Positions 41,080-51,901 are shown, counted from the stretch's first letter. The stretch is 64,000 nucleotides of DNA from Tianweitania sp. UT-5YL-CI-8 (GCF_030010215.1 NZ_JASCRR010000001.1:372001-436000); one strand, 5' to 3'. Program-made: numbers and translations. Notes: generated by a model not told the origin, from the sequence alone.

Positions 41080-44000
41080 ATGGCTGGCAAGTGGGACTTC
41101 TGGATCGACCGCGGCGGCACTTTCACCGATGTCATCGGCAGGGATCCGGATGGCAGGCTGCATCCGTGCAAGCTCTTGTCGGAAAACCCCGAGGCCTATC
41201 GCGATGCCGCCATCCACGGTATCCGCACGCTGCTCGGTGTGGAACCCAACGCTCCCATTCCCAGCGGAATGATCGACACCGTGAAGATGGGCACGACGGT
41301 GGCCACGAACGCGCTTCTGGAACGCAAGGGCGACCGGGTGCTGCTGCTCATTACCAAGGGTTTCCGCGACGCGCTGCGCATCGCCTACCAGGCGCGGCCG
41401 GACATTTTTGCTAAGGAAATCATCCTTCCAGAGCAGATTTATGAACGTGTGGTGGAAGTTGAGGAACGGGTTCGCGTCGACGGTACGGTCGAGATCGCGC
41501 TTGATCCAGAGACCGCGAAAACCGAGATCGAACGCGCCAAGGCCGACGGCATCGATGCGGTGGCGATCGTCTTCATGCACTCCTGGAAATATCCCGATCA
41601 CGAAGCCGGGATGGCCGAACTCTGCCGCAAGCTGGGCTTCGGCCAAGTGTCCGTGAGCCATGAAGTTTCGCCGCTGATCAAGCTGGTCGGACGGGGCGAC
41701 ACGACGGTGGTCGACGCCTATCTGTCGCCAATCCTGAGCCGCTATGTGGATCGGGTGGCGGGGGAGTTGGGGATTGCGGCAGCCCCTACTTCCCCCTTGT
41801 GGGGAGGTCGCGCCGAAGGCGCGGGTGGGGGTATTCTAGAGGATTTCACGACCCCCACCCCGGCGCTGCGCGCCGACCCTCCCCCCAAGGGGGACGGTGA
41901 CCAACCGCGCCTGCTATTCATGATGTCCTCAGGCGGGCTGACGTCCGCAGACCTGTTCAAAGGCAAGGACGCTCTCCTGTCAGGTCCTGCCGGCGGCGTC
42001 GTCGGCATGGTGGAGACGGCAAGGCTCGCAGGCTTCGAGCGTGTCATCGGCTTCGACATGGGCGGCACCTCGACCGACGTCGCACATTACGACGGCGAGT
42101 ATGAGCGCGCCTTCGATACCGAGGTCGCGGGGGTGCGCGTGCGCGCGCCGATGATGCGCATCCACACGGTCGCAGCCGGCGGCGGATCGATCCTGCATTA
42201 CGAGGCCGGCCGGTTCAGGACCGGTCCGGATTCGGCGGGCGCCAATCCGGGACCTGCCTGCTATCGGCGTGGCGGACCGCTCGCGGTCACGGACGCCAAT
42301 GTCATGCTGGGAAAGCTGCAACCGGATTTCTTCCCGGCGATTTTCGGCCCTGAGCAGGATCAGACCCTGGACCGGACAGTGGTCCGCGAACGGTTCGAAG
42401 CGCTCGCGGCCGAGATTGGCGACGGCCGCAGTCCGGAAAATGTTGCCGAGGGCTTCGTCATCATCGCCGTCGAAAACATGGCCAATGCGATCAAGAAGAT
42501 TTCGGTGCAGCGCGGCTACGATGTTACCGGCTATCTGCTCAATTGCTTCGGTGGCGCGGGCGGCCAACATGCCTGCCTCGTCGCGGATGCGCTCGGCATG
42601 GAGGCGGTGCTGATCCACACCTTCTCCGGGCTGCTCTCTGCCTACGGCATCGGCATGTCGGGCGTCTTCGCCTCGCGCCAGCAAGGCTTTATCCGGACGC
42701 TTGCCGAAGAAACCGCCGAGACTTTGGACATAGCCATCGCCACATTGTGCGAGGCCGTCTTTGCCGAACTCGCCGCCCAGGGCGTGCCCGAGGATGCCGT
42801 GAGTTGGCGGCCGATCCTGCACATCCGCTATGACGGCACCGACACCACGCTGCCGGTGAACTTCTCAGCGCAGTCTATCGGCGAGGCGCGCAAAACATTC
42901 GAGGCTGCGCATAAGGCACAGTTCGGCTTCATCTATCCTGACAAGCCGTTGGTCATCGAAACCGTCGAAGTACAGGGCCAGGACGGTCGCATCGCCGGCC
43001 GGGATGAAACTGATCAACCTTTGGAAGCAGAAGCGACCGGCGCGACACCTGAAACGCGACCGCTGTTTTGCGGCGGCGAGTGGCACGATGCCGCAATCCA
43101 TCGCCGCGAGACCCTGAAACCCGGCCACCGGATCGCCGGTCCGGCGCTGATTATCGAGAGCCACCAGACAATCGTCGTCGAGCCCGGCTGGGGCGCAGAG
43201 ATCACCGCCAAGGATCACGTGCTGCTGCGCCGCACGGAAAAGAAGCGCCGGCAAGCCGCCCTAGGCACCGCAGCTGATCCTGTCATGCTGGAGGTCTTCA
43301 ACAATCTGTTCATGTCGATTGCCGAGCAGATGGGCGTGACGCTGCAGAACACGGCATCGTCGGTCAACATCAAGGAGCGGCTCGATTTCTCCTGCGCCGT
43401 CTTCGACCGAACCGGCGCACTGGTAGCGAATGCACCGCACATGCCGGTGCATCTTGGGTCTATGGACCGTTCGGTCGAGGCGGTGATCCGACAGAACGAA
43501 GGCAACATCCGCCCCGGCGACGTGTTCGCGCTGAATGCGCCCTATAATGGCGGAACGCATCTGCCTGACATTACGGTGGTGACGCCGGTATTCGAGGAGG
43601 AAGAGGGCTCCTCTCCCCGTTCACGGGGAGAGGATGGCGGCAGCCAGGTGAGGGGCTGCGCGACCGACTCAGTCATCAATGCTCGCCCCTCATCCGACCC
43701 TTCGGGCCACCTTCTCCCTGCAAGCGGGGAGAAGGAAAAAGAGCAGCGCATCCTGTTCTATGTCGCCTCGCGCGGCCACCATGCCGATATCGGCGGCACA
43801 GCACCCGGATCGATGACGCCGCTGGCCACGACAGTGGACGAGGAAGGCGTGCTGTTCGACAATTTCCACCTCGTGGCGCACGGCCGCTTCCGCGAAACGG
43901 AACTGCGGCAGCTTCTGACCGACCACCCCTATCCCGCGCGCAACCCGCAGCAGAATGTGGCCGACCTGAAAGCGCAGATCGCCGCCAACGAAAAGGGCGT

Positions 44001-44958
44001 GGCAGAACTGCGCAGGATGGTCTCTCATTTCGGGGTCGACGTGGTCGAGGCTTACATGGGCCATGTGCAAGACAACGCCGCCGAGAGCGTACGCCGCGTG
44101 CTGGACCTTCTGCCCGACGACAGCGCCTGCGAATATCCCACCGATACCGGCCAGGTCATCAAGGTGCGGATCACGGTGGACCGCGACAAGCGCGAGGCGA
44201 CCGTCGATTTCACCGGTACCTCGCCGGTGATGAAGAACAATTTCAACGCGCCCGAACCGGTGGCGCGCGCCGCCGTCCTTTATGCCTTCCGCGTGATGGT
44301 CGAGGACATGATCCCGATGAATGCCGGCTGCCTGCGGCCGATCAACATCGTCATCCCCGATGGCTGCATGCTGAAGCCCACCTATCCGGCGGCCGTGGTG
44401 GCGGGCAATGTCGAAACCTCGCAGCACGTTACCAACGCGCTGTTTTCGGCGATGGGCGCGCTCGCCAATGCGCAGGGCACGATGAACAACCTCACCTTCG
44501 GCAATGCGCAGTATCAGTATTACGAGACGATCTGCTCAGGCTCGTCGGCAGGACGCATGAACAATGGACGCGGGCTTGCCGGCACATCCGGCGTTCATAC
44601 GCACATGACCAATTCGCGGTTGACCGACCCGGAAATCCTGGAGCTGCGCTTTCCCGTCCTGCTCGAGGATTTCCATATCCGCGAAGGCTCGGGCGGCAAA
44701 GGCCGGTTCAACGCAGGAGACGGCACGCGCCGCACCATACGCTTCCTCGAACAGATGGAATGCGCGATTCTTTCCTCCCACCGGTCGCGCCCGCCTCAGG
44801 GCCTGGAAGGCGGCGGTGATGGCGAGCCAGGAAGCACCGAGGTGCGCCGGATGAACGGAACCATGGAAACGCTGAAGGCCTGCGATCAGACGGTGCTTAA
44901 AGCCGGCGAGGCGGTGATCGTCACCACGCCGAGTCCTGGCGGATATGGCAAGTTGTGA
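41080..44958 (+). CDS. 5-oxoprolinase / hydantoinase, fused HyuA-HyuB type
   Basis: A 1292-residue fused enzyme. The HyuA-like half (1 to about 735) has the phosphate-binding DRGGTFTDV and later [15 protein letters not shown]; the HyuB-like half follows ([30 protein letters not shown]). Such enzymes open 5-oxoproline to glutamate with ATP, or act on hydantoins. Usual length is about 1200-1210. The excess comes from two in-frame insertions at residues about 233-278 and 841-888, each encoded by a palindromic repeat. It lies 135 nt after the NAGGN operon. Whether the insertions are tolerated is unknown, but the frame is intact. Confidence 0.88.
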   Translation: MAGKWDFWIDRGGTFTDVIGRDPDGRLHPCKLLSENPEAYRDAAIHGIRTLLGVEPNAPIPSGMIDTVKMGTTVATNALLERKGDRVLLLITKGFRDALRIAYQARPDIFAKEIILPEQIYERVVEVEERVRVDGTVEIALDPETAKTEIERAKADGIDAVAIVFMHSWKYPDHEAGMAELCRKLGFGQVSVSHEVSPLIKLVGRGDTTVVDAYLSPILSRYVDRVAGELGIAAAPTSPLWGGRAEGAGGGILEDFTTPTPALRADPPPKGDGDQPRLLFMMSSGGLTSADLFKGKDALLSGPAGGVVGMVETARLAGFERVIGFDMGGTSTDVAHYDGEYERAFDTEVAGVRVRAPMMRIHTVAAGGGSILHYEAGRFRTGPDSAGANPGPACYRRGGPLAVTDANVMLGKLQPDFFPAIFGPEQDQTLDRTVVRERFEALAAEIGDGRSPENVAEGFVIIAVENMANAIKKISVQRGYDVTGYLLNCFGGAGGQHACLVADALGMEAVLIHTFSGLLSAYGIGMSGVFASRQQGFIRTLAEETAETLDIAIATLCEAVFAELAAQGVPEDAVSWRPILHIRYDGTDTTLPVNFSAQSIGEARKTFEAAHKAQFGFIYPDKPLVIETVEVQGQDGRIAGRDETDQPLEAEATGATPETRPLFCGGEWHDAAIHRRETLKPGHRIAGPALIIESHQTIVVEPGWGAEITAKDHVLLRRTEKKRRQAALGTAADPVMLEVFNNLFMSIAEQMGVTLQNTASSVNIKERLDFSCAVFDRTGALVANAPHMPVHLGSMDRSVEAVIRQNEGNIRPGDVFALNAPYNGGTHLPDITVVTPVFEEEEGSSPRSRGEDGGSQVRGCATDSVINARPSSDPSGHLLPASGEKEKEQRILFYVASRGHHADIGGTAPGSMTPLATTVDEEGVLFDNFHLVAHGRFRETELRQLLTDHPYPARNPQQNVADLKAQIAANEKGVAELRRMVSHFGVDVVEAYMGHVQDNAAESVRRVLDLLPDDSACEYPTDTGQVIKVRITVDRDKREATVDFTGTSPVMKNNFNAPEPVARAAVLYAFRVMVEDMIPMNAGCLRPINIVIPDGCMLKPTYPAAVVAGNVETSQHVTNALFSAMGALANAQGTMNNLTFGNAQYQYYETICSGSSAGRMNNGRGLAGTSGVHTHMTNSRLTDPEILELRFPVLLEDFHIREGSGGKGRFNAGDGTRRTIRFLEQMECAILSSHRSRPPQGLEGGGDGEPGSTEVRRMNGTMETLKACDQTVLKAGEAVIVTTPSPGGYGKL
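41788..41898 (+). repeat. Palindromic repeat inserted in frame in the oxoprolinase gene (1)
   Basis: Arms 41788-41832 and 41851-41898 are imperfect inverted copies, rich in C-runs (for example CTTCCCCCTTGTGGGGAGG against its counterpart), around an 18-nt spacer. Rhizobial intergenic palindromes have this look. Here it adds about 40 low-complexity residues ([14 protein letters not shown] and following) without breaking the frame. Confidence 0.8.
43610..43735 (+). repeat. Palindromic repeat inserted in frame in the oxoprolinase gene (2)
   Basis: Arms 43610-43656 and 43685-43735 are imperfect inverted copies (CCTCTCCCCGTTCACGGGGA against the complement of the right arm), with a 28-nt spacer. 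The unit matches the common rhizobial type ending in CCCCTCATCCGACCCTTCGG. The encoded stretch ([29 protein letters not shown]) has no counterpart in the enzyme family. Confidence 0.8.
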
Positions 44959-45034
44959 CGTCGGCTCGCAACAATGCAGTCCAGACCAAGGTCCGCGTGT
45001 CCTGAACCGGACCGCATAGATGCAACATGAAAGA

Positions 45035-45059
45035 GGGCGGCGGCGCAGTCCTGCCGCCC
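45035..45059. terminator. GC-rich hairpin between convergent genes
   Basis: GGGCGGC (45035-45041) and GCCGCCC (45053-45059) form a 7-bp stem with an 11-nt loop, between the oxoprolinase stop and the convergent kinase stop. On the minus strand it is followed by TCTTTC, on the plus strand by GCTTAAAG. A bidirectional weak terminator is plausible. Confidence 0.4.
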
Positions 45060-45061
45060 GC

Positions 45062-47995
45062 TTAAAGTAACGAGGCTTTTGCCTGCTCTATCGCCTTTTT
45101 CAAGTCGTCCTCACCATAGGGCTTGGTCAAAAGCACGGCATTGCGTGGTGCGGACGCCGGTGCGCAATCCTGCCCGGTGGCAAAGACGATGCCGAGATGC
45201 GGTCGAATGTCCCTCGCCTTTACGGCAAGCTCGCTGCCATTCATGTCCGGCAAGCCAAGGTCGGTGACCAGCACGTCTATGTCCTGGGTCCTCAATATGG
45301 CTAACGCTTCGGTTCCGGCAGATGCCTCTTCGACGGAATAACCGATATCGCTCAGCATTTCCGAGGTGTTGGCGCGAATGAGAAAATCGTCTTCCACCAC
45401 CAGCACACGCAGGGTCGCGGTGACCGGTGCGCTTTGCTCTTTCACGGTTTTCGGCGCGCTTGCCTGGGCGACTTGCTTCTGGTTGGCGATCACATGGCGG
45501 AGCCGGCGCGCCAGCGCCTCGCGCGTATAGGGCTTCGACAAAAGCTCGACTCCGGCGTCCAGCTTGCCGCCATGCACGATGGAGTTTTCAGTGTAGCCAG
45601 AGGTGAACAACACAGCCAGATGAGGCAGCCGCTCCTTGGCGCGACGCGCCATCTCCCGGCTCTTCATGGTGCCAGGCATGACTACATCGGTAAAGATGAC
45701 GTCGATGGCGACGCCGCTTTCGACGACCGTCAAACCGGACTGCGCATCGCGCGCGGTCAGCACGCGGTAGCCGAGATCCGAGAGCGTTTCCACCACGGTG
45801 TTGCGCACTTCCTCGTCATCCTCGACCACCAGAACGGTTTCGGTGCCGCCCTCGGCAGGCCCGGCCTGCACGACGACTTCGCGGTCTTCGTCGGCGACGG
45901 AACGCGGCAGATAGACTTTCACGGTCGTGCCCTGCCCGACTTCGCTGTAGATCTTCACATGGCCGCCGGATTGCTTGACGAAGCCGTAGACCATGGAAAG
46001 CCCAAGTCCGGTACCCTTGCCCTCGGGTTTGGTCGAGAAGAACGGCTCGAACACCTTATCCAGGATATCAGGTGTCATGCCCGAGCCGGTATCGGTGACA
46101 CCCAGCATGACATACTGGCCCGGTGATACTTCCGCGTGGGCGCGCGCATAGTCCTGATCGAGGAACGCGTTGCCGACCTCAATGGTCAGCTTGCCGGAGC
46201 TTTCCATCGCATCGCGGGCATTGATCGCCAGATTGAGTAGCGCGTTTTCGATCTGGTTGGGATCGGCATAAGTGTTCCAAAGCCCGCCGCCGGCGATAAC
46301 CTCGACCTCGACCGCTTCGCCCAGCGAGCGGCGCAGGAGATCGTCCATGCCTGCGATGAAGCGGCCGATGTTGATGACACGCGGCTCGAGCGCCTGGCGC
46401 CGGCCGAAGGCGAGCAACTGGCTCGCAAGCTTGGCGCCCCGGTTGACGCCGGCAAGCGCGTTGGAAACGCGGCGCTCGGCGCGTTCGATGCCGGCGATAT
46501 CCTTCGCAAGCAGTTGGAGATTGCCGGCAACGACCTGAAGCAGATTGTTGAAGTCGTGCGCGACGCCGCCGGTGAGTTGGCCGATCGATTCCATCTTCTG
46601 AGCCTGCAAGAGCGCGCGTTCGGCCAGACGACGTTCGGCGATCTCAGCCTCGACGCGGATTTCGAGGCTTTCGTTCAACTGTCGCAGTTGCTCTTCGGCA
46701 CGCAGCCGGTGACGAACCTGCCGTTCCAAGTCGGTCGCATGCTGCTTGAGGGTGAACTCCGCCTCGCGCTGCTCGGTGATGTCGGTATGCACTCCGACCC
46801 ATTCTTCGATCTCGCCCGACGCATTGAGTATCGGCACCGCGCGGATGACGAAGTTTCGATAGGCTCCGTCATGCCGGCGCACGCGATGCTCATAGGTGTA
46901 GGTTGATTTGGCGGCAACAGCGGCATTCCAGCTTTCAACCGAGCCCTGCCGGTCTTCGGCATGCACGGCATCGGCCCAGCCATAACCCTGATACTCGGCA
47001 AGCGACTGACCGGTCAGCGCCGCCCATGCCGGCTGTTCGCCCAGCATGCGTCCGTCCGCGGTATTGGTCCAGATGACGCCATGCACCGCATTGACCGCTG
47101 CCCGAAACCGTCCATTGCTTCGGCGAAGATCGTTCTCGGAACGCTTGCGGTCCTCAATGTCGATGATCAGAACATAAATGCCGTCGATCTCGCCGCTCGA
47201 GGTCTGCCGGGGAATGTAGCGGACCTCAGCCGCGCGCGGCTCGCCATCGGGTCTCTGGATCACCAGGTCGGCGATGACGTTCTCGCCTGCGGCGGCCCTT
47301 GCCATAAAGGGCTGCCGGGCGTTGTAATAGCTCTCGCCCATGACGTCTTTGACAGAACGTCCCAGAATATCCTCGGCCCTCAGTCCGAACCATTCGAGAT
47401 ATCCCTGGTTGGCGAATCGGTAGACATGGTCGAGATCGACAAAACCCACCAGGATCGGAAGCGCGTTGGTCAGTCGGCTCAATTCCTCGCGGCTGGCAGC
47501 AAGAGCCTTGACCGCCCGGACTTTCTCGGTGTTTTCCAGGACAGTACAAAGGACCCCGTCGACCCCGCCATCGTCATTGTAGATTGGCGTGTAGAACAGG
47601 TCGAAGACCACCTCTTCGGGAACGCCGTTCCGGTTCAGCGTCAAGGTCTGGTCGCGGAACGCCTGGACTTCGCCCCTGAATCCGGCCTCGAGAACCTTCT
47701 TGTTCCAGTCCCATATTTCAGGCCAGATTTCCGGAACCGTGCCGCCAAGTGCGGTGGGGTGATAGCTGCCGGCAATCTCCACATAGCCGTCATTGTAGAC
47801 CATGACATGGCTGTCTCCCCACATCAGCACCTGCGGGATGGGAGAGTTGACGATGGAGTTGACCTTGATCCGGAGATTCTGCGGCCACTGGCTGATCGGG
47901 CCGAGCGGCGTCGTCGACCAATCGAACCGGCGCACCAACTCGCCCGTTTCGCCTCCGCCGATAGGCCACTGAGCGGAGGCAGAATTATGGATCAT
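45062..47995 (-). CDS. Soluble hybrid histidine kinase with PAS domains and two receivers
   Basis: A 977-residue cytoplasmic kinase; no membrane segment is seen. Order: N-terminal PAS-like domain with the FDWSTTPLGPISQWPQNLR opening, a second PAS (LPILVGFVDLDHVYRFANQG), a third PAS (FRAAVNAVHGVIWTN), a coiled coil, HisKA with His in GGVAHDFNN near residue 480, HATPase, then two receiver domains with Asp in IFTDVVMPG and LVTDLGLPD. The second receiver may pass phosphate to an unseen phosphotransfer protein. I start at ATG 47995 after GGTGAAG; 48133 is the outer limit. The signal is unknown. Confidence 0.88.
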   Translation of the reverse strand: MIHNSASAQWPIGGGETGELVRRFDWSTTPLGPISQWPQNLRIKVNSIVNSPIPQVLMWGDSHVMVYNDGYVEIAGSYHPTALGGTVPEIWPEIWDWNKKVLEAGFRGEVQAFRDQTLTLNRNGVPEEVVFDLFYTPIYNDDGGVDGVLCTVLENTEKVRAVKALAASREELSRLTNALPILVGFVDLDHVYRFANQGYLEWFGLRAEDILGRSVKDVMGESYYNARQPFMARAAAGENVIADLVIQRPDGEPRAAEVRYIPRQTSSGEIDGIYVLIIDIEDRKRSENDLRRSNGRFRAAVNAVHGVIWTNTADGRMLGEQPAWAALTGQSLAEYQGYGWADAVHAEDRQGSVESWNAAVAAKSTYTYEHRVRRHDGAYRNFVIRAVPILNASGEIEEWVGVHTDITEQREAEFTLKQHATDLERQVRHRLRAEEQLRQLNESLEIRVEAEIAERRLAERALLQAQKMESIGQLTGGVAHDFNNLLQVVAGNLQLLAKDIAGIERAERRVSNALAGVNRGAKLASQLLAFGRRQALEPRVINIGRFIAGMDDLLRRSLGEAVEVEVIAGGGLWNTYADPNQIENALLNLAINARDAMESSGKLTIEVGNAFLDQDYARAHAEVSPGQYVMLGVTDTGSGMTPDILDKVFEPFFSTKPEGKGTGLGLSMVYGFVKQSGGHVKIYSEVGQGTTVKVYLPRSVADEDREVVVQAGPAEGGTETVLVVEDDEEVRNTVVETLSDLGYRVLTARDAQSGLTVVESGVAIDVIFTDVVMPGTMKSREMARRAKERLPHLAVLFTSGYTENSIVHGGKLDAGVELLSKPYTREALARRLRHVIANQKQVAQASAPKTVKEQSAPVTATLRVLVVEDDFLIRANTSEMLSDIGYSVEEASAGTEALAILRTQDIDVLVTDLGLPDMNGSELAVKARDIRPHLGIVFATGQDCAPASAPRNAVLLTKPYGEDDLKKAIEQAKASLL

Positions 47996-48149
47996 GACTT
48001 CACCAGGAAAGGATCTTTGCCAATTCCATAGTCGACAACCGACAGGGAGGGCAAGGACGGACACATATATGCGGCGCAAACTCGTCAGATCACGATGAAC
48101 AACCAAACCGTGACTGGGCTGGCTACCCGCCATATAGCGGGCGGCGCTG

Positions 48150-50780
48150 TCATGACTCCGGCCGCCAATCCGTCATCTGCAGGATGTTGCCACCGAGCTT
48201 GGCGAAAGCCCTCTGGCGACAGGAGAAGACGAGAATCTGCTGATCTCGCGACTGGTGATGCAGAACATTGAACATGCGCTCGATGCGGTCGTCATCGGAA
48301 TAGACCAGAGCATCGTCGAGGATGACGGGCGCTGGCCGGCCGTTCTGCGCAAGCAGGCGCGCAAAAGCCAGGCGCGTCAGCACCGATAGTTGTTCTCGCA
48401 TGCCGCCGCTTAGCCTGTCAACATCCTCATCCTGCCCGTTGCGCCTTATGGTTTGCGGCAGAAGCGTCTCCTCATCGAAGACGATGGAAATGTCGTCGAA
48501 CAGCAGGCCGAGCAACGGGCGCAATTCGCTGATGACCGGCTTGAGGTAGAGATCTTTGGCGGCGGATCGCGCCGACTGTAGCGCCTTGCGCAGCCGATCC
48601 AGAACTTCGACCTCGGTCTTGTAGTGCTTGACCCGATCGTCGGCCGCCGCCCGCGCCTCGCCGGTCTCGCGCCAGGCCTCCTCGACAGCGTCGTCCGAGC
48701 GCGTGCGGATGTGGCTGTTGAGGTCCGCCAGCGTTTCGCGCAGCTTCGCGATTTCTTGTAGGGAAGCTTCCTGCACAGACTTTGTCCGGCGCAATACGGC
48801 TTCGGCGGCGCCCAAATCCTGGGTGCCAGACCGCAACGCAGCCACGCCAGCCTCGGCCTCCAGGAACCGCGCTTGGGCTAAGGCATGATCCGCCGCAAGC
48901 TTCTCTTCCTTGGCGGTTCTGTATTCTTCCGGGCCTAGCAGCGCATTGAGCCGGCCCAGTTCCGCCGCAAGCTTGGCATAGGCGGTCTCGGCAGCGACCA
49001 CCGCATCGGCTGCCCGGTCGCGAGCGGGCTGGGCCTCGCGTGCCGCGTTGAACGTGTCTTTCACTTTTTGATTGGCGCTGACTGCCTGCTGGCGCACCTG
49101 ATCCGCATCGGCCTTGAATTCGAGGACCGTTCCGCACAAAGCTTCGAGCCTGGCGATATCCTCACGCAGCGAGGCAAGACCTTGAGGCGCGAGATGCGAA
49201 AGCTGCTGGCGCGACAGCGCGAGTTCAACCGATTTGTCGCGCAGGGCGGCTTGTCTTTGCCGCGCCGCATCCAAGCTTTCCACGCTCAGCGACGTCAACA
49301 GCTTGCGATGCGTCTCTTCCGCCTTATGAAGCGCGTCGTCGGTCGCAGCCGAACGGTTGGACCTGAGCGTCAGCGTTCCCACGCCTGCAATCGTCAGCTG
49401 CGCTGTGTCGGCAAACACCTGCTCGGCATCGTTCGGCAGAACAACCCCATCCATGGCGACGGAGCCCTCCGCACCGTGCGTGTAGGCTAGGCGCAAAGTC
49501 GGAAGGGTAGCGTCCTTTGCCGCCCGCAGGCGAACCAGTTCGATTTCAAGCTGCTGCAGGCGCTCGACCGCATCGCTCGGCAACGCGAGAAGGGTGAGCG
49601 CGGCTTCCTGCGCCTCGATGCCGGCTCGCAATGCTTCGACCTGCTGGAGAACACCGCGCTTTTCAATGAGCTCCTCGGAAGCCTTGCGCGCCGCCAGAGC
49701 GGCATCCAGCCTCGACAGAAGCTCGCGGGCCTCACGCTCCTCGGCTTCTGCGGCCTTCACAGCGGCCATCGCAGCATCGACGCCGGCCGTGGCTGCATCG
49801 CGTTGCTCCAGAGCATGCTGCCGCTCTTGCCCAGCGGCATCTGCCTCGGCACGCAGCTTTATAGCCTGCGCATGGGCTGTCCGGAACTCGATGAGACTGC
49901 TCTGGGCGGCATCGCGCCAGTTGCGGGCCAATGCTGCCTCAGCCTCTGCCATTTTGAGCAAACCGGCCTGCGCCTTTGCCGCATCGAACGCGGCTTGTGC
50001 TTTTTCGACGGCCAGACGCCTTTCGGCGGCTTCGTCGGGGTCCTCCAGTTCGGCAAGACGCTTGAGCGCTGCGCCGCGTTTTTCAAGCGCATCCCGCAGG
50101 GCTTCGACCTCGGCGCCGAGTTGCCGCTCTTTTTCGGCCTGGCGCCTCTGCTCCTCGAGCGCCTGTTCATAGAGGCTGCCAGCCCTGGGCTTCAGGGTGG
50201 GTGTTACGTGGCGGTAGAGTTCTTCGCTGCAGGCGTCGGCGATCTCCGCCATGCGGCGTCCGCCTGTCAGGGCCTCGACCTCGCCTTGCACGGACGACAG
50301 AAGGCTTTCGCGGACGCGCTTTTCGCCCTCTTCCTCAGACTTGCTGCGCTTTTCGATGCCGGTCACGCCCTGGCGCACCCAGAGAAGACCGCCCGGCCCA
50401 GCCGTTCCGCCCCGGATCAGGTTGGCGATGAACGCCTCGGCCTCGTCGGCCTGCGCCACAAGGCGTTGGTTTGACAAATCGGTCACGCTGGCGCGTTTTC
50501 CGCCATAAAACTGCTTGGTCAGCCGAAAGCGGCCTTCCGCCATGGTGATATCGGCCTCCACCAGCGGATTTCCGCCGCTATAGGGGCGCAACTGCCGCAC
50601 AGCCTCCGGGGTGCCGGTATGCGCCTGGAAAAACAGCGCATGCAAGGCTTCGAAACTGGTCGATTTGCCGAATTCGTTGACGGCGCAGAGCACATTGACC
50701 CCATCGCCGATATTTTCGATGGCGACGCCGCGTCCGGCGAAGCGCTTGACATTGTGAAGCCGCAGCGCCGTGATCTTCAT
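48150..50780 (-). CDS. SbcC/YhaN-like SMC-type ATPase
   Basis: An 876-residue ATPase with split nucleotide domains: Walker A AVNEFGKST near residue 38, ABC signature RLSGGMREQLSVLTRLA near 790 and Walker B PVILDDALVYSDDDR. Between lie about 600 residues of Ala/Glu/Arg-rich coiled coil. No CxxC zinc hook is visible in the middle, unlike true SbcC/Rad50. It pairs with the metallophosphoesterase gene by a 4-nt ATGA overlap, as in YhaO-YhaN-type nuclease pairs. A role in DNA end processing is inferred. Confidence 0.88.
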   Translation of the reverse strand: MKITALRLHNVKRFAGRGVAIENIGDGVNVLCAVNEFGKSTSFEALHALFFQAHTGTPEAVRQLRPYSGGNPLVEADITMAEGRFRLTKQFYGGKRASVTDLSNQRLVAQADEAEAFIANLIRGGTAGPGGLLWVRQGVTGIEKRSKSEEEGEKRVRESLLSSVQGEVEALTGGRRMAEIADACSEELYRHVTPTLKPRAGSLYEQALEEQRRQAEKERQLGAEVEALRDALEKRGAALKRLAELEDPDEAAERRLAVEKAQAAFDAAKAQAGLLKMAEAEAALARNWRDAAQSSLIEFRTAHAQAIKLRAEADAAGQERQHALEQRDAATAGVDAAMAAVKAAEAEEREARELLSRLDAALAARKASEELIEKRGVLQQVEALRAGIEAQEAALTLLALPSDAVERLQQLEIELVRLRAAKDATLPTLRLAYTHGAEGSVAMDGVVLPNDAEQVFADTAQLTIAGVGTLTLRSNRSAATDDALHKAEETHRKLLTSLSVESLDAARQRQAALRDKSVELALSRQQLSHLAPQGLASLREDIARLEALCGTVLEFKADADQVRQQAVSANQKVKDTFNAAREAQPARDRAADAVVAAETAYAKLAAELGRLNALLGPEEYRTAKEEKLAADHALAQARFLEAEAGVAALRSGTQDLGAAEAVLRRTKSVQEASLQEIAKLRETLADLNSHIRTRSDDAVEEAWRETGEARAAADDRVKHYKTEVEVLDRLRKALQSARSAAKDLYLKPVISELRPLLGLLFDDISIVFDEETLLPQTIRRNGQDEDVDRLSGGMREQLSVLTRLAFARLLAQNGRPAPVILDDALVYSDDDRIERMFNVLHHQSRDQQILVFSCRQRAFAKLGGNILQMTDWRPES

Positions 50781-51901
50781 GACGCGACCTTCTCGGAATA
50801 GGAGAACAGCCTCACGAGCGCCGCACGCGCGACATCGCGGTCCGTCTCCGAGCGGGCTTCATCCGCACTTTCCGCAAGAAGCGCTTCGGCGGCCTGGCGC
50901 AGGGCTCCCGCCCTGTCGATCAGGTCAAGATCCCCGCTTTCGCAATCCGTCGACAACGCGCTTTCGTCCAGTTCGAGCAGGGCGAATTCGGGCGCGGCGT
51001 GCTCAACAGCCGCTGCAAGCGCGGTGCGCCCGGCAAGTCCGGTCCGCCCGGAAGCCGCGATCCTGATCAGGGCCTGTCGGCGCAATGGGCCAGCAGGAAG
51101 CAACGCATCGAGCGCTGCTGTGCAATCGTCCTGCGACAACAGGTGTAGAGGCAACGTCTGCCAGGTAAAGCTGCCCGTCTCGACCGGCACGACCTCTGGT
51201 ACGGCACCAGGCCCGGCAATCGAGACGAGAAGCGCCTGCCCCGGTCTGTCGTGCTTGAACCGATCCGGTTCCGGCGTGCCGGCGTAATGGGTTTGGGGAT
51301 TAACGACAATTGCCCCGTGCCAGTCGCCCAGCGCCAGATAGTCGAGCCCGGCCCGGCGCGCGCGGTCGGGCGCGATGACTTCGGATGCCACAGCGTCTTC
51401 GGAAAATTGCTGGATCGCGCCATGTGCGAGACCGATGCGAATGGCCCCTTCCGGCGTCGCGGCCCCATCCATCCATTGGGTCAGATCCCGCCCCGGACGC
51501 CGCGCGGTGCAAGGTGCCGGCAGAAGAGCGACACCGGGCGACAAGATCACTGCTTCCGCCTCGGTAGCAAAGACGATGTTGTCCGGCGCATTGCCGCGCA
51601 AGGCCGACCACAACTGTGCTGCCTGCAGCGAGTCGTGATTTCCAGGCAGCACGACCCAGCGGATCGGGGCGTGATGCCCCATTTCCGCAATGGCCTGGCG
51701 GCGGGTTTCGGGCGTTGGGGTCTCGGTGTCGAACGTGTCGCCGGCCAGGAGAACGGTGGTGGCGCCCTGCGCGCGGGCCTGGCCGGCAAGCCGCCCGATG
51801 ATGCCATGTCGCGCCTCGCGCAATCTGCCGCGCAGATCTTCCGGCATGTTGCCGAACCGCTTGCCGAGATGGAGATCACCGCTATGCAAAAAACGAAACA
51901 T
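50777..51901 (-). CDS. SbcD/YhaO-like metallophosphoesterase, DNA repair exonuclease type
   Basis: A 374-residue calcineurin-like phosphoesterase: metal ligands in FLHSGDLHLGKRFG (Asp, His), LLAGDTFDTE (Asp), LPGNHDSLQ (Asn, His) and later GLAHGAI and ALGDWHGA with His. It would be the nuclease partner of the SMC-like ATPase encoded after it. I start at ATG 51901, matching the MFRFLHSGD family N-terminus; an in-frame extension to 51952 is less likely. Confidence 0.9.
   Translation of the reverse strand: MFRFLHSGDLHLGKRFGNMPEDLRGRLREARHGIIGRLAGQARAQGATTVLLAGDTFDTETPTPETRRQAIAEMGHHAPIRWVVLPGNHDSLQAAQLWSALRGNAPDNIVFATEAEAVILSPGVALLPAPCTARRPGRDLTQWMDGAATPEGAIRIGLAHGAIQQFSEDAVASEVIAPDRARRAGLDYLALGDWHGAIVVNPQTHYAGTPEPDRFKHDRPGQALLVSIAGPGAVPEVVPVETGSFTWQTLPLHLLSQDDCTAALDALLPAGPLRRQALIRIAASGRTGLAGRTALAAAVEHAAPEFALLELDESALSTDCESGDLDLIDRAGALRQAAEALLAESADEARSETDRDVARAALVRLFSYSEKVAS

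Noticed and set aside
41788-43735. CRISPR-like or mobile-element reading of the C-rich repeats in the oxoprolinase gene
   Set aside because: There is no regular direct-repeat/spacer pattern and no transposase. The elements are inverted repeats of rhizobial palindrome type.
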